Shown in pieces: positions 42,450 to 50,647 of a stretch of 64,000 bases of DNA (its first letter is position 1; every line of letters begins with the position of its first letter). Both the position numbers and the translations under genes were made by a program. A model generated the notes under the pieces. It worked only from the letters and a program-made list of their open reading frames with translations, made no database searches and was not told the origin of the DNA. This stretch comes from Streptomyces fructofermentans (GTDB lineage: Bacteria > Actinomycetota > Actinomycetes > Streptomycetales > Streptomycetaceae), in the NCBI RefSeq assembly GCF_014651055.1, contig NZ_BMWD01000001.1, positions 106,337-170,336 on the forward strand, read 5' to 3'.

Positions 42450-43505
42450 ATGACTCGTCGAACGTCCAGCGAATCCCGTACGCCCCGCACAACCCGTACG
42501 CCCCGCACGACCCGTACCCCACGCACGACCCGCGGCTCCCGTGCGCCCGGCGCGTCCCGTACGCGCCTGACGGCCGCCCTCGCCGTGCTGGTACTGGCCA
42601 CCGGGTGCGGTGCCGCCGACATGACCCGGCAGGCCTCGCCGTTCGCCAACGCGCAGGGCTCGCGGACCGTGACCCTCTCCGTGCAGTCGTGGGTCGGCGC
42701 GCAGGCCAACGTGGCCGTCGCGCAGTACCTGCTGGAGCGTGAACTGGGCTACCGCGTCGACACCGTCCAGGTCGACGAGGTCCCCGCGTGGGACGCGCTC
42801 AGCCAGGGCCGGGTCGACGCGATCCTGGAGGACTGGGGCCACCCCGAGCAGGAGCGGCGGTACGTCGAGGACAAGCGGACCATCGTGGACGGCGGCCGTC
42901 TCGGCGTCACCGGGCACATCGGGTGGTTCGTGCCGACGTACTTCGCGAAGCAGCACCCGGACGTGACCGACTGGAAGAACCTCGACAAGTACGCCGACCG
43001 GTTCCGCACACCGGAGAGCGGCGGCAAGGGCCAGCTGCTCGACGGCTCGCCGTCCTACGTCACGAACGACAAGGCCCTGGTCAAGAACCTGGACCTCGAC
43101 TACCGGGTGGTGTTCGCCGGCTCGGAGGCGGCCCAGATCACCCAGATGCGTCAGTTCGCCAAGGAGCGCAAGCCCTTCCTGACGTACTGGTACTCACCCC
43201 AGTGGCTCTTCGAGAAGGTGCCCATGACGGAGGTGGAGCTGCCCGAGTACGAGGAGGGGTGCGACGCCGACCCGGAAGCGGTGGCCTGCGCCTATCCGCA
43301 CACGCCGCTGCGCAAGTACCTGAACTCGGACTTCGCGAGGTCGGGCGGTGACGCGGCCGCCTTCCTGCGGAACTTCAAGTGGACGACCGAGGACCAGAAC
43401 GAGGTCTCCCTGATGATCGCCGACCAGAAGCTGACACCTGATCGGGCGGCGGCGAAATGGGCCGAGAGGCACGAGTCGACATGGAAGGCATGGCTACCCG
43501 GGTAG
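42450..43505 (+). CDS. Glycine betaine/choline ABC transporter substrate-binding lipoprotein
   Basis: ProX/OpuAC-type binding protein, 351 residues. The N-terminal 38 residues are an Arg/Thr/Pro repeat (three RTPRTT units), then the hydrophobic signal LTAALAVLVLATGC with lipobox Cys53. The mature part shows the family pattern VQSWVGAQANVAVAQYLLERELGY, GRVDAILEDWGHP, GWFVPTYFAK and WYSPQWLF, whose Trp/Tyr residues form the aromatic box for a quaternary ammonium group. ATG 42450 follows AAGGGAG, one base after the permease stop. Confidence 0.92.
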   Translation: MTRRTSSESRTPRTTRTPRTTRTPRTTRGSRAPGASRTRLTAALAVLVLATGCGAADMTRQASPFANAQGSRTVTLSVQSWVGAQANVAVAQYLLERELGYRVDTVQVDEVPAWDALSQGRVDAILEDWGHPEQERRYVEDKRTIVDGGRLGVTGHIGWFVPTYFAKQHPDVTDWKNLDKYADRFRTPESGGKGQLLDGSPSYVTNDKALVKNLDLDYRVVFAGSEAAQITQMRQFAKERKPFLTYWYSPQWLFEKVPMTEVELPEYEEGCDADPEAVACAYPHTPLRKYLNSDFARSGGDAAAFLRNFKWTTEDQNEVSLMIADQKLTPDRAAAKWAERHESTWKAWLPG

Positions 43506-43554
43506 TGATGTCAGTGGACCCGGGCAGCTGAGCCCGTCGGCCGCCCGATGGACC

Positions 43555-43592
43555 CGTGCCGGGTGCCTTCCCTGACAGGGGCACCCGGCACG
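43555..43592. terminator. Bidirectional terminator between the betaine operon and the AhpD-like gene
   Basis: A perfect 13-bp stem (CGTGCCGGGTGCC and its complement) with a 12-base loop, midway between the convergent genes. Confidence 0.88.
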
Positions 43593-43641
43593 CTCACGTC
43601 CGGGCCCCCACGCCCGGGGCCCGTGTGCGCGGCGGTTCCGG

Positions 43642-44187
43642 TCACGCAGAACGGGTCGACCTGTAGTGGCCGGCGGTGAGCCTGCAGGTCACCCCGAAGC
43701 GGTTCCACGCGTTGATCACGGTGATCGCCGCGATGAGCTGTGCGAGCTCGGCGTCCTCGAACTGCCCGGCCGCCGTCGCGTAGACCTCGTCCGGCACGAA
43801 GCCGTCCGTCAGGACCGTCACGGCCTCGGTGAGCGCCAGCGCCGCGAGCTCCTTCTCCGTGTAGAAGTGCCGCGACTCCTCCCAGGCGTCGAGCTGGATG
43901 ATCCGCTCGACGCTCTCGCCCGAGGCGAGCGCGTCCTTCGTGTGCATGTCGAGGCAGAACGCGCAGTGGTTGAGCTGCGACGCACGGATCTTCACCAGTT
44001 CGAGCAGCGCCGGGTCGAGACCCTTCCTGGCCGCCGCGTCGAGCCGGACCATCGCCTTGTAGACCTCCGGAGCGAGCTCCGCCCACGGGAGCCGCGGCGC
44101 GTGCTCGGGGGCGTAGGGGGATCCGGTCGGGGCATCGGCGGGGGCATCGGTCGGGGTGTCGTCGCGCGGGACGGTGTGTGTCGTCAT
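43642..44187 (-). CDS. Carboxymuconolactone decarboxylase/AhpD-family protein
   Basis: 181 residues. Core motif NHCAFCLDMH with Cys75, Cys78 and His82 is the CxxC-x3-H redox site of AhpD-like peroxidase/disulfide reductases. Residues 1-30 are an Asp/Pro/Thr-rich tail. ATG 44187 faces the MocR regulator gene, 47 bp away. AhpD-like genes divergent from MocR regulators are common in actinobacteria and the regulator probably controls this gene. Electron partner unknown. Confidence 0.88.
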   Translation of the reverse strand: MTTHTVPRDDTPTDAPADAPTGSPYAPEHAPRLPWAELAPEVYKAMVRLDAAARKGLDPALLELVKIRASQLNHCAFCLDMHTKDALASGESVERIIQLDAWEESRHFYTEKELAALALTEAVTVLTDGFVPDEVYATAAGQFEDAELAQLIAAITVINAWNRFGVTCRLTAGHYRSTRSA

Positions 44188-44234
44188 ACCGGCGAGCCTA
44201 CGAACCGAGTAGCCCAGGGGTATGGTCCATTTCC

Positions 44235-45698
44235 ATGGCTGAATCCTGGGCCACTTTGGGAGTGGACCTCCACGTCGACGTGACGCGCACCGGCTCCGGC
44301 CTGCGCAGGGGCCTCACGGACGCGCTGCGGGAGGCGGTGCGCGGCGGCCGGCTCCCGCCCGGCACACGGCTGCCGTCGTCACGCTCCCTGGCCGCCGATC
44401 TCGGTGTGGCCCGCAACACGGTCGCCGACGCGTACGCCGACCTCGTCGCCGAGGGCTGGCTCACCGCGCGCCAGGGCTCCGGCACCCGCGTGGCGGACCG
44501 TTCCGTGGTCGCCCCGGCCTCCGCCGCGCCCCGGCCGCGCCTCTCCCGGGGCCCCGTGCACGACCTCGTCCCCGGCACCCCCGACCTCGCCTCGTTCCCG
44601 CGCGCCGCCTGGCTCAAGGCGTCCCGCCGGGCCCTCGCGGCAGCCCCGTACGACGTGCTCGGCTACGGGGACCCGCGAGGCCGCGTCGAACTGCGCACCG
44701 CCCTCGCCGGCTACCTCGCCCGCGCCCGCGGGGTGCGCGCGGACCCCGAACGCATCGTCATCTGCTCCGGGTTCGCCCACGGTCTGATGCTGCTCGGCGG
44801 GGTGCTGTCGCGGCCGGGGCCGGGGCGCGGGCCGGGCTCGGGGTCGGGGCCGCGCTCGGGGTCCTCCGGGTCCGGGGAGGGGGTGCTGGCCGTGGAGTCG
44901 TACGGACTCGACGTGCACTGGGACCTGGTGGCGCGGACGGGGCTGCGGTCGGCGGCCCTGCCGTTCGACGAACTCGGCACGCGTACGGACGGGTTGACCG
45001 GGGGAGCCGGGGGTGTGCGGGGGGTGCTGCTCACGCCGGCCCACCAGTTCCCGATGGGCGTGCCCCTGCACCCCGACCGGCGTGCGGCCGTCGTCGACTG
45101 GGCACGGCGTACGGGCGGGCTGATTCTGGAGGACGACTACGACGGGGAGTTCCGGTACGACAGGCAACCGGTCGGCGCGCTCCAGGGCCTCGACCCGGAC
45201 CGGGTGGTGTACATGGGCACCGCCAGCAAGTCCCTGGCACCCGGTCTGCGCCTCGGCTGGCTGGTCCTGCCGCCGCACCTGGCCGCCGAGGTCACTGCGG
45301 CTAAGGGCGCCGCGGACTGGGCGTGCGGTGTCCTGGACCAGCTGACGCTGGCGGAGTTCATCACCTCGGGCGCGTACGACCGCCATGTCCGGGCTGCACG
45401 CCTGCGGTACCGGCGCCGCCGCGACCAGCTCGTCGCCGCCCTGGCCGCCCGGGCCCCCTCGGTGACGGCGACCGGGATCGCGGCGGGACTGCACGCGGTG
45501 CTCAGACTTCCGCCGGGCACCGAGGAGTCGGTGGTGCGGGCGGCCGTCTGGCAGGGCCTGGCCCTCCACGGTCTGGCCGACTACCGCCGCCCCGACGCCT
45601 CGGCCCCGCACGTGGACGCCCTGGTCGTGGGGTACGGAACCCCCTCGGACAGCGGCTGGGCGGGGGCCCTGGAAGCGCTGTGCCGGGTGTTGCCGTAG
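44235..45698 (+). CDS. MocR/PdxR-family transcriptional regulator (GntR HTH plus aminotransferase-like domain)
   Basis: 487 residues. An N-terminal GntR winged helix (residues 15-85: LPSSRSLAADLGVARNTVADAY) is fused to a fold-type I aminotransferase-like domain with the PLP-binding Lys in MGTASKSLAPGLRLGW and EDDYDGEFRY. MocR regulators sense PLP or amino-acid adducts. A Gly/Ser/Pro insert (residues 194-215) interrupts the domain. ATG 44235 begins 9 bases after TATGGT, consistent with a short or leaderless transcript. Confidence 0.9.
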   Translation: MAESWATLGVDLHVDVTRTGSGLRRGLTDALREAVRGGRLPPGTRLPSSRSLAADLGVARNTVADAYADLVAEGWLTARQGSGTRVADRSVVAPASAAPRPRLSRGPVHDLVPGTPDLASFPRAAWLKASRRALAAAPYDVLGYGDPRGRVELRTALAGYLARARGVRADPERIVICSGFAHGLMLLGGVLSRPGPGRGPGSGSGPRSGSSGSGEGVLAVESYGLDVHWDLVARTGLRSAALPFDELGTRTDGLTGGAGGVRGVLLTPAHQFPMGVPLHPDRRAAVVDWARRTGGLILEDDYDGEFRYDRQPVGALQGLDPDRVVYMGTASKSLAPGLRLGWLVLPPHLAAEVTAAKGAADWACGVLDQLTLAEFITSGAYDRHVRAARLRYRRRRDQLVAALAARAPSVTATGIAAGLHAVLRLPPGTEESVVRAAVWQGLALHGLADYRRPDASAPHVDALVVGYGTPSDSGWAGALEALCRVLP

Positions 45699-45889
45699 GT
45701 GCGGGTGCGGGTCCGCCGGGGTGCGGGCTCCGGGTCGGGGTGCGGGTGTGTGTGCGCGGCTGTGGGCCCGGGTTCGGGGTGGTGGGGTGCGTGCGCGGGT
45801 GTGGGCCGGGGCGGGTGCCGGGTCCGTGCCCCGGGGGCGGGGTCCGGGGCGTCACCAGGCAAGCAAGCGGCAAGCGGCAGTCGCCGGGA

Positions 45890-46855
45890 TCACGGCGAGG
45901 CGGGCCCGGGCGGCTCCGCCTCGACCGGCGCCTCGACCGGCGCCTCGCCGAAGCGTGCCAGCGCCAGCGCCCCGGCCACCGCGACGGCGAAGCCGAGGAC
46001 GGCCAGCCACGCCAGGCCCTCGCGGGTGCGGTCGCCCAGCCAGACGACGCCCACCGCGGCGGGCCCGATGGTCTCGCCGATGACCATGCCCGCCGTCGCC
46101 GTGGTCACCGAGCCGCGTTCGAGGGCCGAGGTGAGCAGCAGGAACGCCGCGCCACCGCCCAGCAGCAGGGCGTACGTGGCCGGATTGGTGAAGAGCGTCG
46201 CCGGGTCGAGGTCCTCGATGAGCCGGACCGACACCTCGACCACGCCGAACCCGAATCCGGACCCGAGGCCGAGTGCGAGCGCCCGCGCCCGGCCCGGAAG
46301 GCCGCCGGCCGCCGCCCCGAGGAGCAGGATGCCCCCGGCGACGCCCAGCATCGCGTACCTCAGCGCCGTGGACCCGGTCTCGTCGCCCTCCTCCCCGGCG
46401 GAGAGGCCGAGCATCGCGAGACCCGCGCAGACCACCCCCACCGCGGCCCATTCGACGCCGGTGAGCGGCGTCCGGAGGAGTCGGGCCGCGACCACGGCCG
46501 TGACCGCGAGGCTCGCCGCGAGAGCCGCCCCCACCGCGTAGATCGGCAGGGACCGCAGGGCGACGATCTGCAGGACGAACCCGGCCCCGTCGAGCCCGAG
46601 TCCGGCGAGGTACCGCCACTGCCGAACGGCCCGCCACAGCAGGGCGGCGTCCACGCCGGAGCCCTTGCCGGAGCCCTTGCCGGAGCCCTTGTCGGAGCCC
46701 CTGGAGGAGGGGATGCCACCGGAGCCTTCGGAGGAACGGGCGTCTCCCGGGCCGCCGGAGTCCGACGCCGCAGCGCGCGCGGCCATGGCCTGCAGCACCG
46801 TCGCCGTCCCGTAGCAGAGCGCCGCACCGAGGGCACACACCATTCCAAAGAGCAC
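45890..46855 (-). CDS. DMT-superfamily (EamA-like) transporter
   Basis: 321 residues from GTG 46855 with about nine or ten hydrophobic helices (MVCALGAALCYGTATVLQAM, GAALAASLAVTAVVAARLL, GGILLLGAAAGGLPG, TTATAGMVIGETIGP). A repeated cytoplasmic-loop sequence (KGSGKGSGKGSG) near residues 60-70 is encoded by a short DNA repeat. Substrate unknown; probably an exporter. The start follows TAAGGTCACTTT. Confidence 0.85.
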   Translation of the reverse strand: MLFGMVCALGAALCYGTATVLQAMAARAAASDSGGPGDARSSEGSGGIPSSRGSDKGSGKGSGKGSGVDAALLWRAVRQWRYLAGLGLDGAGFVLQIVALRSLPIYAVGAALAASLAVTAVVAARLLRTPLTGVEWAAVGVVCAGLAMLGLSAGEEGDETGSTALRYAMLGVAGGILLLGAAAGGLPGRARALALGLGSGFGFGVVEVSVRLIEDLDPATLFTNPATYALLLGGGAAFLLLTSALERGSVTTATAGMVIGETIGPAAVGVVWLGDRTREGLAWLAVLGFAVAVAGALALARFGEAPVEAPVEAEPPGPASP

Positions 46856-47002
46856 AAAGTGACCTTAGGGGAGCCGGAGTTCGGGGAGCCGCTCGCGCGA
46901 CCGGGACCAGTGATCTTTACCCTGATCCCTTGTCCCGGGCCGGAGAACGCGCCCGGGCGCCGGGCGGACGGGTCCGGCGCGAGAGCCGACGGGGGAGAGA
47001 AC

Positions 47003-47350
47003 ATGGCGGACGGGCGCAGGCGTCTGCGGTCGAGCACGGTCGTACTCGGGGGAATGGGCGTCCTCGCGGCGGCCCTCACCTCGTGCGGGTCCGACCCCGA
47101 CCGGCGCTGTGTGGACCGCGAGTCCTACGACTACGCGGACGGCTACCGGATCATCGCGGACAGGAACTGCTCCTCGGGATCGGCGGGTTCCTCGGGCAAG
47201 TACCGCGGCACGGGCGGCTCGGCGGGCGCCGCCTGGTACTACGACGCGGACGTCAGCGCCGGGCACGCCGACTACGGCACCTTCAGCCGCAGCGAGGCCG
47301 TCGACCGCGAGGGCTTCGGCTGCTCGGGCTCGGGCAGCGGCGGCGGCTGA
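47003..47350 (+). CDS. Small Ser/Gly-rich lipoprotein
   Basis: 115 residues with basic N terminus, hydrophobic stretch and lipobox LTSC (Cys28). The mature part is short and contains RCVDRESYDYADGYRIIADRNC, a two-Cys segment, then Ser/Gly/Tyr-rich sequence ending GSGSGGG. ATG 47003 has a strong GGGGGAGAGAAC. It precedes the glutathionylspermidine-synthase-like gene; the same pairing exists in other streptomycetes as I recall. Function unknown. Confidence 0.82.
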   Translation: MADGRRRLRSSTVVLGGMGVLAAALTSCGSDPDRRCVDRESYDYADGYRIIADRNCSSGSAGSSGKYRGTGGSAGAAWYYDADVSAGHADYGTFSRSEAVDREGFGCSGSGSGGG

Positions 47351-47561
47351 TCCGTCGAGTCGCCGGGACGGGCGAGGCGCCGCGACGGGCGAGGCGCCGG
47401 GCCCGCGACGCACCCGGCCCGGCTGTTCGCGAGGTCCGGCGACGCACCCGGCTCGGCTGTTCGCCGGGTCCGGCTGGCCGCCGGGTCCGGCTGTCCGCCG
47501 GGTCCGTGGAACCGGCGCCGCACCCGGTCCGTAGAAGTCGAGCACGCGAGGAAGCTCCGCC

Positions 47562-48746
47562 ATGGAACGCCGTACCACCACACCCCGCCCGGACTGGCAG
47601 CGGACGGTGGAGGAACAGGGGCTCATCTACCCCCTGACCCGCCACCCGGACGACTCCCTGCGCCCGTACTGGGACGAGTCCGCCTACTACGTCTTCTCGC
47701 TGCCCGAGGTGGAGGCGCTGGAGGAGGTCGTCGAGGAACTCCACGCGATGTGCCTGGCCGCCGCCGCGCACATCGTCGCCGAGAACCGCTTCTCCGACCT
47801 GGGCATCACCGATCCCCGGCTGGTGGAGCTGGTGGCCGAGGCCTGGCACCGGCGCTCGGAACTCCCCTCCCTGTACGGCCGTTTCGACCTCCGCCACGAC
47901 GGCACGGGCCCGGCGAAGCTCCTGGAGTACAACGCCGACACCCCGACCTCGCTCGTCGAGGCCGCCAGCCCGCAGTGGTTCTGGATGGAGGAGCGTTTCC
48001 CGGGCGCCGACCAGTGGAACTCCCTCCACGAGCGCCTCGTCGACGCCTGGAGGAAGCAGGCGCCGCTGCTGCCGCCGGGCAGCCCGCTCTACTTCGCCCA
48101 CTCGGCGGCCGACGAACTCGGCGAGGACCTGATGACCGTCGGGTATCTGAAGGAGACGGCGGAGCAGGCGGGACTCGACACGGCGTGGATCGCCATGGAG
48201 GAGATCGGCTGGGACCGGCTCTCGGGCCGCTTCGTCGACAAGCGACTCCGCTTCATCCGGAGCTGCTTCAAGCTCTACCCCTGGGAGTGGCTGACGACCG
48301 ACCGCTTCGCCGGGCACGTCCTCGCCACCCTCGACAACGGCGGCGGCACGGGTACGACGATGTGGATCGAGCCGGCCTGGAAGATGCTGCTCTCCAACAA
48401 GGCGCTCCTCGCCGTCCTCTGGGAGCTGAACCCGGGCCACCCGAACCTCCTGCCCGCCTACCTCGACGGCCCGCGCGAACTGGCGGACACCCGCGGGTTC
48501 GTGGCCAAACCCCTCCTCGGCCGCGAGGGCGCGGGCGTCACGGTCCACGAACCGGGCTCCGCACCGGCCGTACGCGAAGAGCCCTGCTGCTATCAGGAGT
48601 TGGCGCCATTGCCCTCCTTCGACGGCAACCGGGTCGTCCTCGGGGCCTGGGTCGTCGACAACGAGTCCGCGGGCCTGGGCATCCGGGAGTCCACCGGCCT
48701 GATCACGGACGAGTACGCCCGCTTCCTGCCGCACGTGATCCTCTGA
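47562..48746 (+). CDS. Glutathionylspermidine synthase-like ATP-grasp amidoligase
   Basis: 394 residues matching the C-terminal (synthetase) domain of glutathionylspermidine synthase/YgiC/YjfC: ATP-grasp fold with KLLEYNADTPTSLVEA, VDKRLRFIRSCFKLYPWEW, KMLLSNKALLAVLW and FVAKPLLGREGAGV. ATG 47562 follows AGGAAG. Actinobacteria use mycothiol, not glutathione, so the real substrate is probably another carboxylate/amine pair. It is preceded by a small lipoprotein gene. Confidence 0.9.
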   Translation: MERRTTTPRPDWQRTVEEQGLIYPLTRHPDDSLRPYWDESAYYVFSLPEVEALEEVVEELHAMCLAAAAHIVAENRFSDLGITDPRLVELVAEAWHRRSELPSLYGRFDLRHDGTGPAKLLEYNADTPTSLVEAASPQWFWMEERFPGADQWNSLHERLVDAWRKQAPLLPPGSPLYFAHSAADELGEDLMTVGYLKETAEQAGLDTAWIAMEEIGWDRLSGRFVDKRLRFIRSCFKLYPWEWLTTDRFAGHVLATLDNGGGTGTTMWIEPAWKMLLSNKALLAVLWELNPGHPNLLPAYLDGPRELADTRGFVAKPLLGREGAGVTVHEPGSAPAVREEPCCYQELAPLPSFDGNRVVLGAWVVDNESAGLGIRESTGLITDEYARFLPHVIL

Positions 48747-49122
48747 CAACCGTCCTCCCGGCACCCGGGAGGACGGCACCCGCGAGCACAGCCCTCGGGC
48801 CGACCACCCGTCGGCGCTCGGCGGTCGGGTCGAGCGGCCGGCCGTCCGGCTCAGGCCCGACCGTCCGTCGGACCGTCCGTCGGCGGTCGACCGGTCCGGC
48901 CCAGGGGCCGCCCGCCGGGCACCGGGGATCGACCGTCCGTCGGCGATCGGTCGATCCGGCCCACGGGCTGTCCGCCCCGCACCAGTGGCCGACCGGCCCG
49001 TCGTGGACCGGCCGTCCGGGACCGGGCCCGAGGCGCCCGCCCGGCACGAGGGCCCGACCGGCCCGAACGGCGGGCGAACGAGCCGGGGCGGATGCCGAGC
49101 GGCCCGGTACGGCGGACCCGCG
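48747..49122. other. Intergenic region between the ATP-grasp gene and rocD
   Basis: 376 bp between convergent genes; after the terminator it consists of diverged direct repeats built on GACCGTCCGTCGG (several copies between 48859 and 48945). No gene or second terminator recognised. Confidence 0.45.
48750..48776. terminator. Terminator of the ATP-grasp gene
   Basis: An 11-bp perfect stem CCGTCCTCCCG/CGGGAGGACGG, 5-base loop, four bases after the stop codon. Confidence 0.85.
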
Positions 49123-50328
49123 TCACCCGCCCAGCACGGCCCGCAACTGGGCCAGCCCCCAGTCGAGATCCTCCTTGCTGATCACCAGCGGCGGCGCGAT
49201 GCGGATCGTCGAGCCATGGGTGTCCTTGACCAGCACACCCCGGTCCATCAGCTTCTCGGAGATCTCCCGTCCCGTGCCGTACGCGGGGTCGACGTCCACC
49301 CCCGCCCACAGCCCGCGCCCCCGCACCTGCGTCACCCGGCCCGCCCCGGCCAGCAGGCCAAGCTCGCGGTGCAGGTGCTCGCCCAGCTCCGCCGCCCGCC
49401 GCTGGTACTCGCCCGACCGCAGCATCGCGATCACCTCCAGCGCCACCGCGCACGCCAGCGGATTGCCGCCGAACGTCGAGCCGTGCTCACCAGGCTTGAA
49501 CACGCCGAGCACCTCGCTCGACGAGACCACCGCCGACACCGGCACCACCCCGCCCCCGAGCGCCTTGCCGAGCACGTACATGTCGGGCACCACACCCTCG
49601 TGCTCGCACGCGAAGGTCCTCCCCGTCCTGCCGAGCCCCGACTGGATCTCGTCCGCGATGAACAGGACACCGCGCTCACGCGTCAACTCCCGCACCCCGG
49701 CGAGGTAACCGGGAGGGGGCACCAGTACGCCCGCCTCGCCCTGGATCGGCTCCAGCAGCACGGCCACCGTGTTCTCGGTGACCGCCGCACGCATCGCCGT
49801 CGGGTCCCCGTACGGCACGATCTCGAAGCCGGGCGTGTACGGCCCGAAGTCCGCCCGCGCCTCCGCGTCCGTGGAGAAGCTGATGACCGTCGTCGTACGA
49901 CCGTGGAAGTTGTTGCCCGCCACGACGATCTTCGCCCTGCCGTCCGGCACGCCCTTGACGCGGTAGCCCCACTTCCGGGCCGTCTTCACCGCCGTCTCGA
50001 CCGCCTCCGCGCCCGTGTTCATCGGCAGCACCGTCTCCATGCCGCACAACTCGGCCAGCCGCGCGCAGAACTCGGCGAACCGGTCGTGGTGGAACGCCCG
50101 TGACGTCAGCGTCACCCGGTCCAGCTGGGCCTTGGCCGCCTCGATCAGGCGCGTGTTGCCGTGACCGAAGTTCAGGGCCGAGTACCCGGCCAGGAGATCG
50201 AGGTAGCGGCGGCCCTCGACATCCGTCATCCAGGCCCCGTCCGCGGTCGCCACGACGACCGGCAGCGGGTGGTAGTTGTGCGCGCTGTGCGCTTCGGCCG
50301 AGGCGATCAGGTCTTCGGTGGCGGTCAC
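49123..50328 (-). CDS. rocD: Ornithine--oxo-acid aminotransferase
   Basis: PLP class III aminotransferase converting ornithine plus 2-oxoglutarate to glutamate-semialdehyde plus glutamate. 401 residues. Motifs: YLDLLAGYSALNFGHGN, PMNTGAEAVETAVKTARKWGY, FHGRTTTVISFS, ADEIQSGLGRTG and the PLP lysine in VLGKALGGG. GTG 50328 lies after GGAGATGCC. Divergent from glyA2 with the ZTP riboswitch between them. Confidence 0.93.
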   Translation of the reverse strand: MTATEDLIASAEAHSAHNYHPLPVVVATADGAWMTDVEGRRYLDLLAGYSALNFGHGNTRLIEAAKAQLDRVTLTSRAFHHDRFAEFCARLAELCGMETVLPMNTGAEAVETAVKTARKWGYRVKGVPDGRAKIVVAGNNFHGRTTTVISFSTDAEARADFGPYTPGFEIVPYGDPTAMRAAVTENTVAVLLEPIQGEAGVLVPPPGYLAGVRELTRERGVLFIADEIQSGLGRTGRTFACEHEGVVPDMYVLGKALGGGVVPVSAVVSSSEVLGVFKPGEHGSTFGGNPLACAVALEVIAMLRSGEYQRRAAELGEHLHRELGLLAGAGRVTQVRGRGLWAGVDVDPAYGTGREISEKLMDRGVLVKDTHGSTIRIAPPLVISKEDLDWGLAQLRAVLGG

Positions 50329-50647
50329 GGCATCTCCGATTCGAGCTGGTGCGTACGGCGCCGGGCTGGCTCGTGAACCCCTTCCTACCGTCGCCCGCAT
50401 GGTGGACGGCGGAACCCGCCGATCCGGCGCGCCCGGTACGCTGATCCACGGGCCGTGACTGGCGCGCTGGGATGGGACCGACCATCGGGGAGCGGCCCGC
50501 GTCGTGCTCTCCCGGGGCAACCCCCGGACCCCCGGCCGGGTGGAACAGGCCGACCGAGGGGCCGGAGTGTCCGTGCGGAGCGCGGCGACCGAGTGCCGTG
50601 CGCCTGGGCCGAACCGTGAACGCCGAACGCCACGTCCGGAGGCCGTC
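50329..50647. other. rocD-glyA2 divergent region
   Basis: 319 bp, most of it the ZTP riboswitch. TACGCT at 50437-50442 is a plausible -10 for glyA2, placing the transcript start right at the 5' edge of the riboswitch; no clear -35 precedes it. Confidence 0.45.
50448..50611 (+). ncRNA. ZTP/ZMP riboswitch (pfl motif) upstream of glyA2
   Basis: The two conserved halves of the pfl RNA are visible. First half: GGGCC-GTGACTGGCG (50450-50464), a P2 stem formed by GATGG and CCATC, then GGGGAGC-GGCCC (50487-50498), whose GGCCC closes P1. Second half: CCGTGCGCCTGGGC (50596-50609), corresponding to the P3/pseudoknot element CCGCCTGGGC. A variable linker of about 95 nt separates them. The RNA senses ZTP/ZMP, markers of 10-formyl-THF shortage, and usually switches on glyA, folD or purH genes. 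It ends about 37 nt before the glyA2 start. Confidence 0.88.

Noticed and set aside
45323..47002. Long plus-strand frame reading into the small lipoprotein gene
   Set aside because: It runs antisense through the DMT transporter; the lipoprotein has its own ATG, signal peptide and strong ribosome site at 47003.
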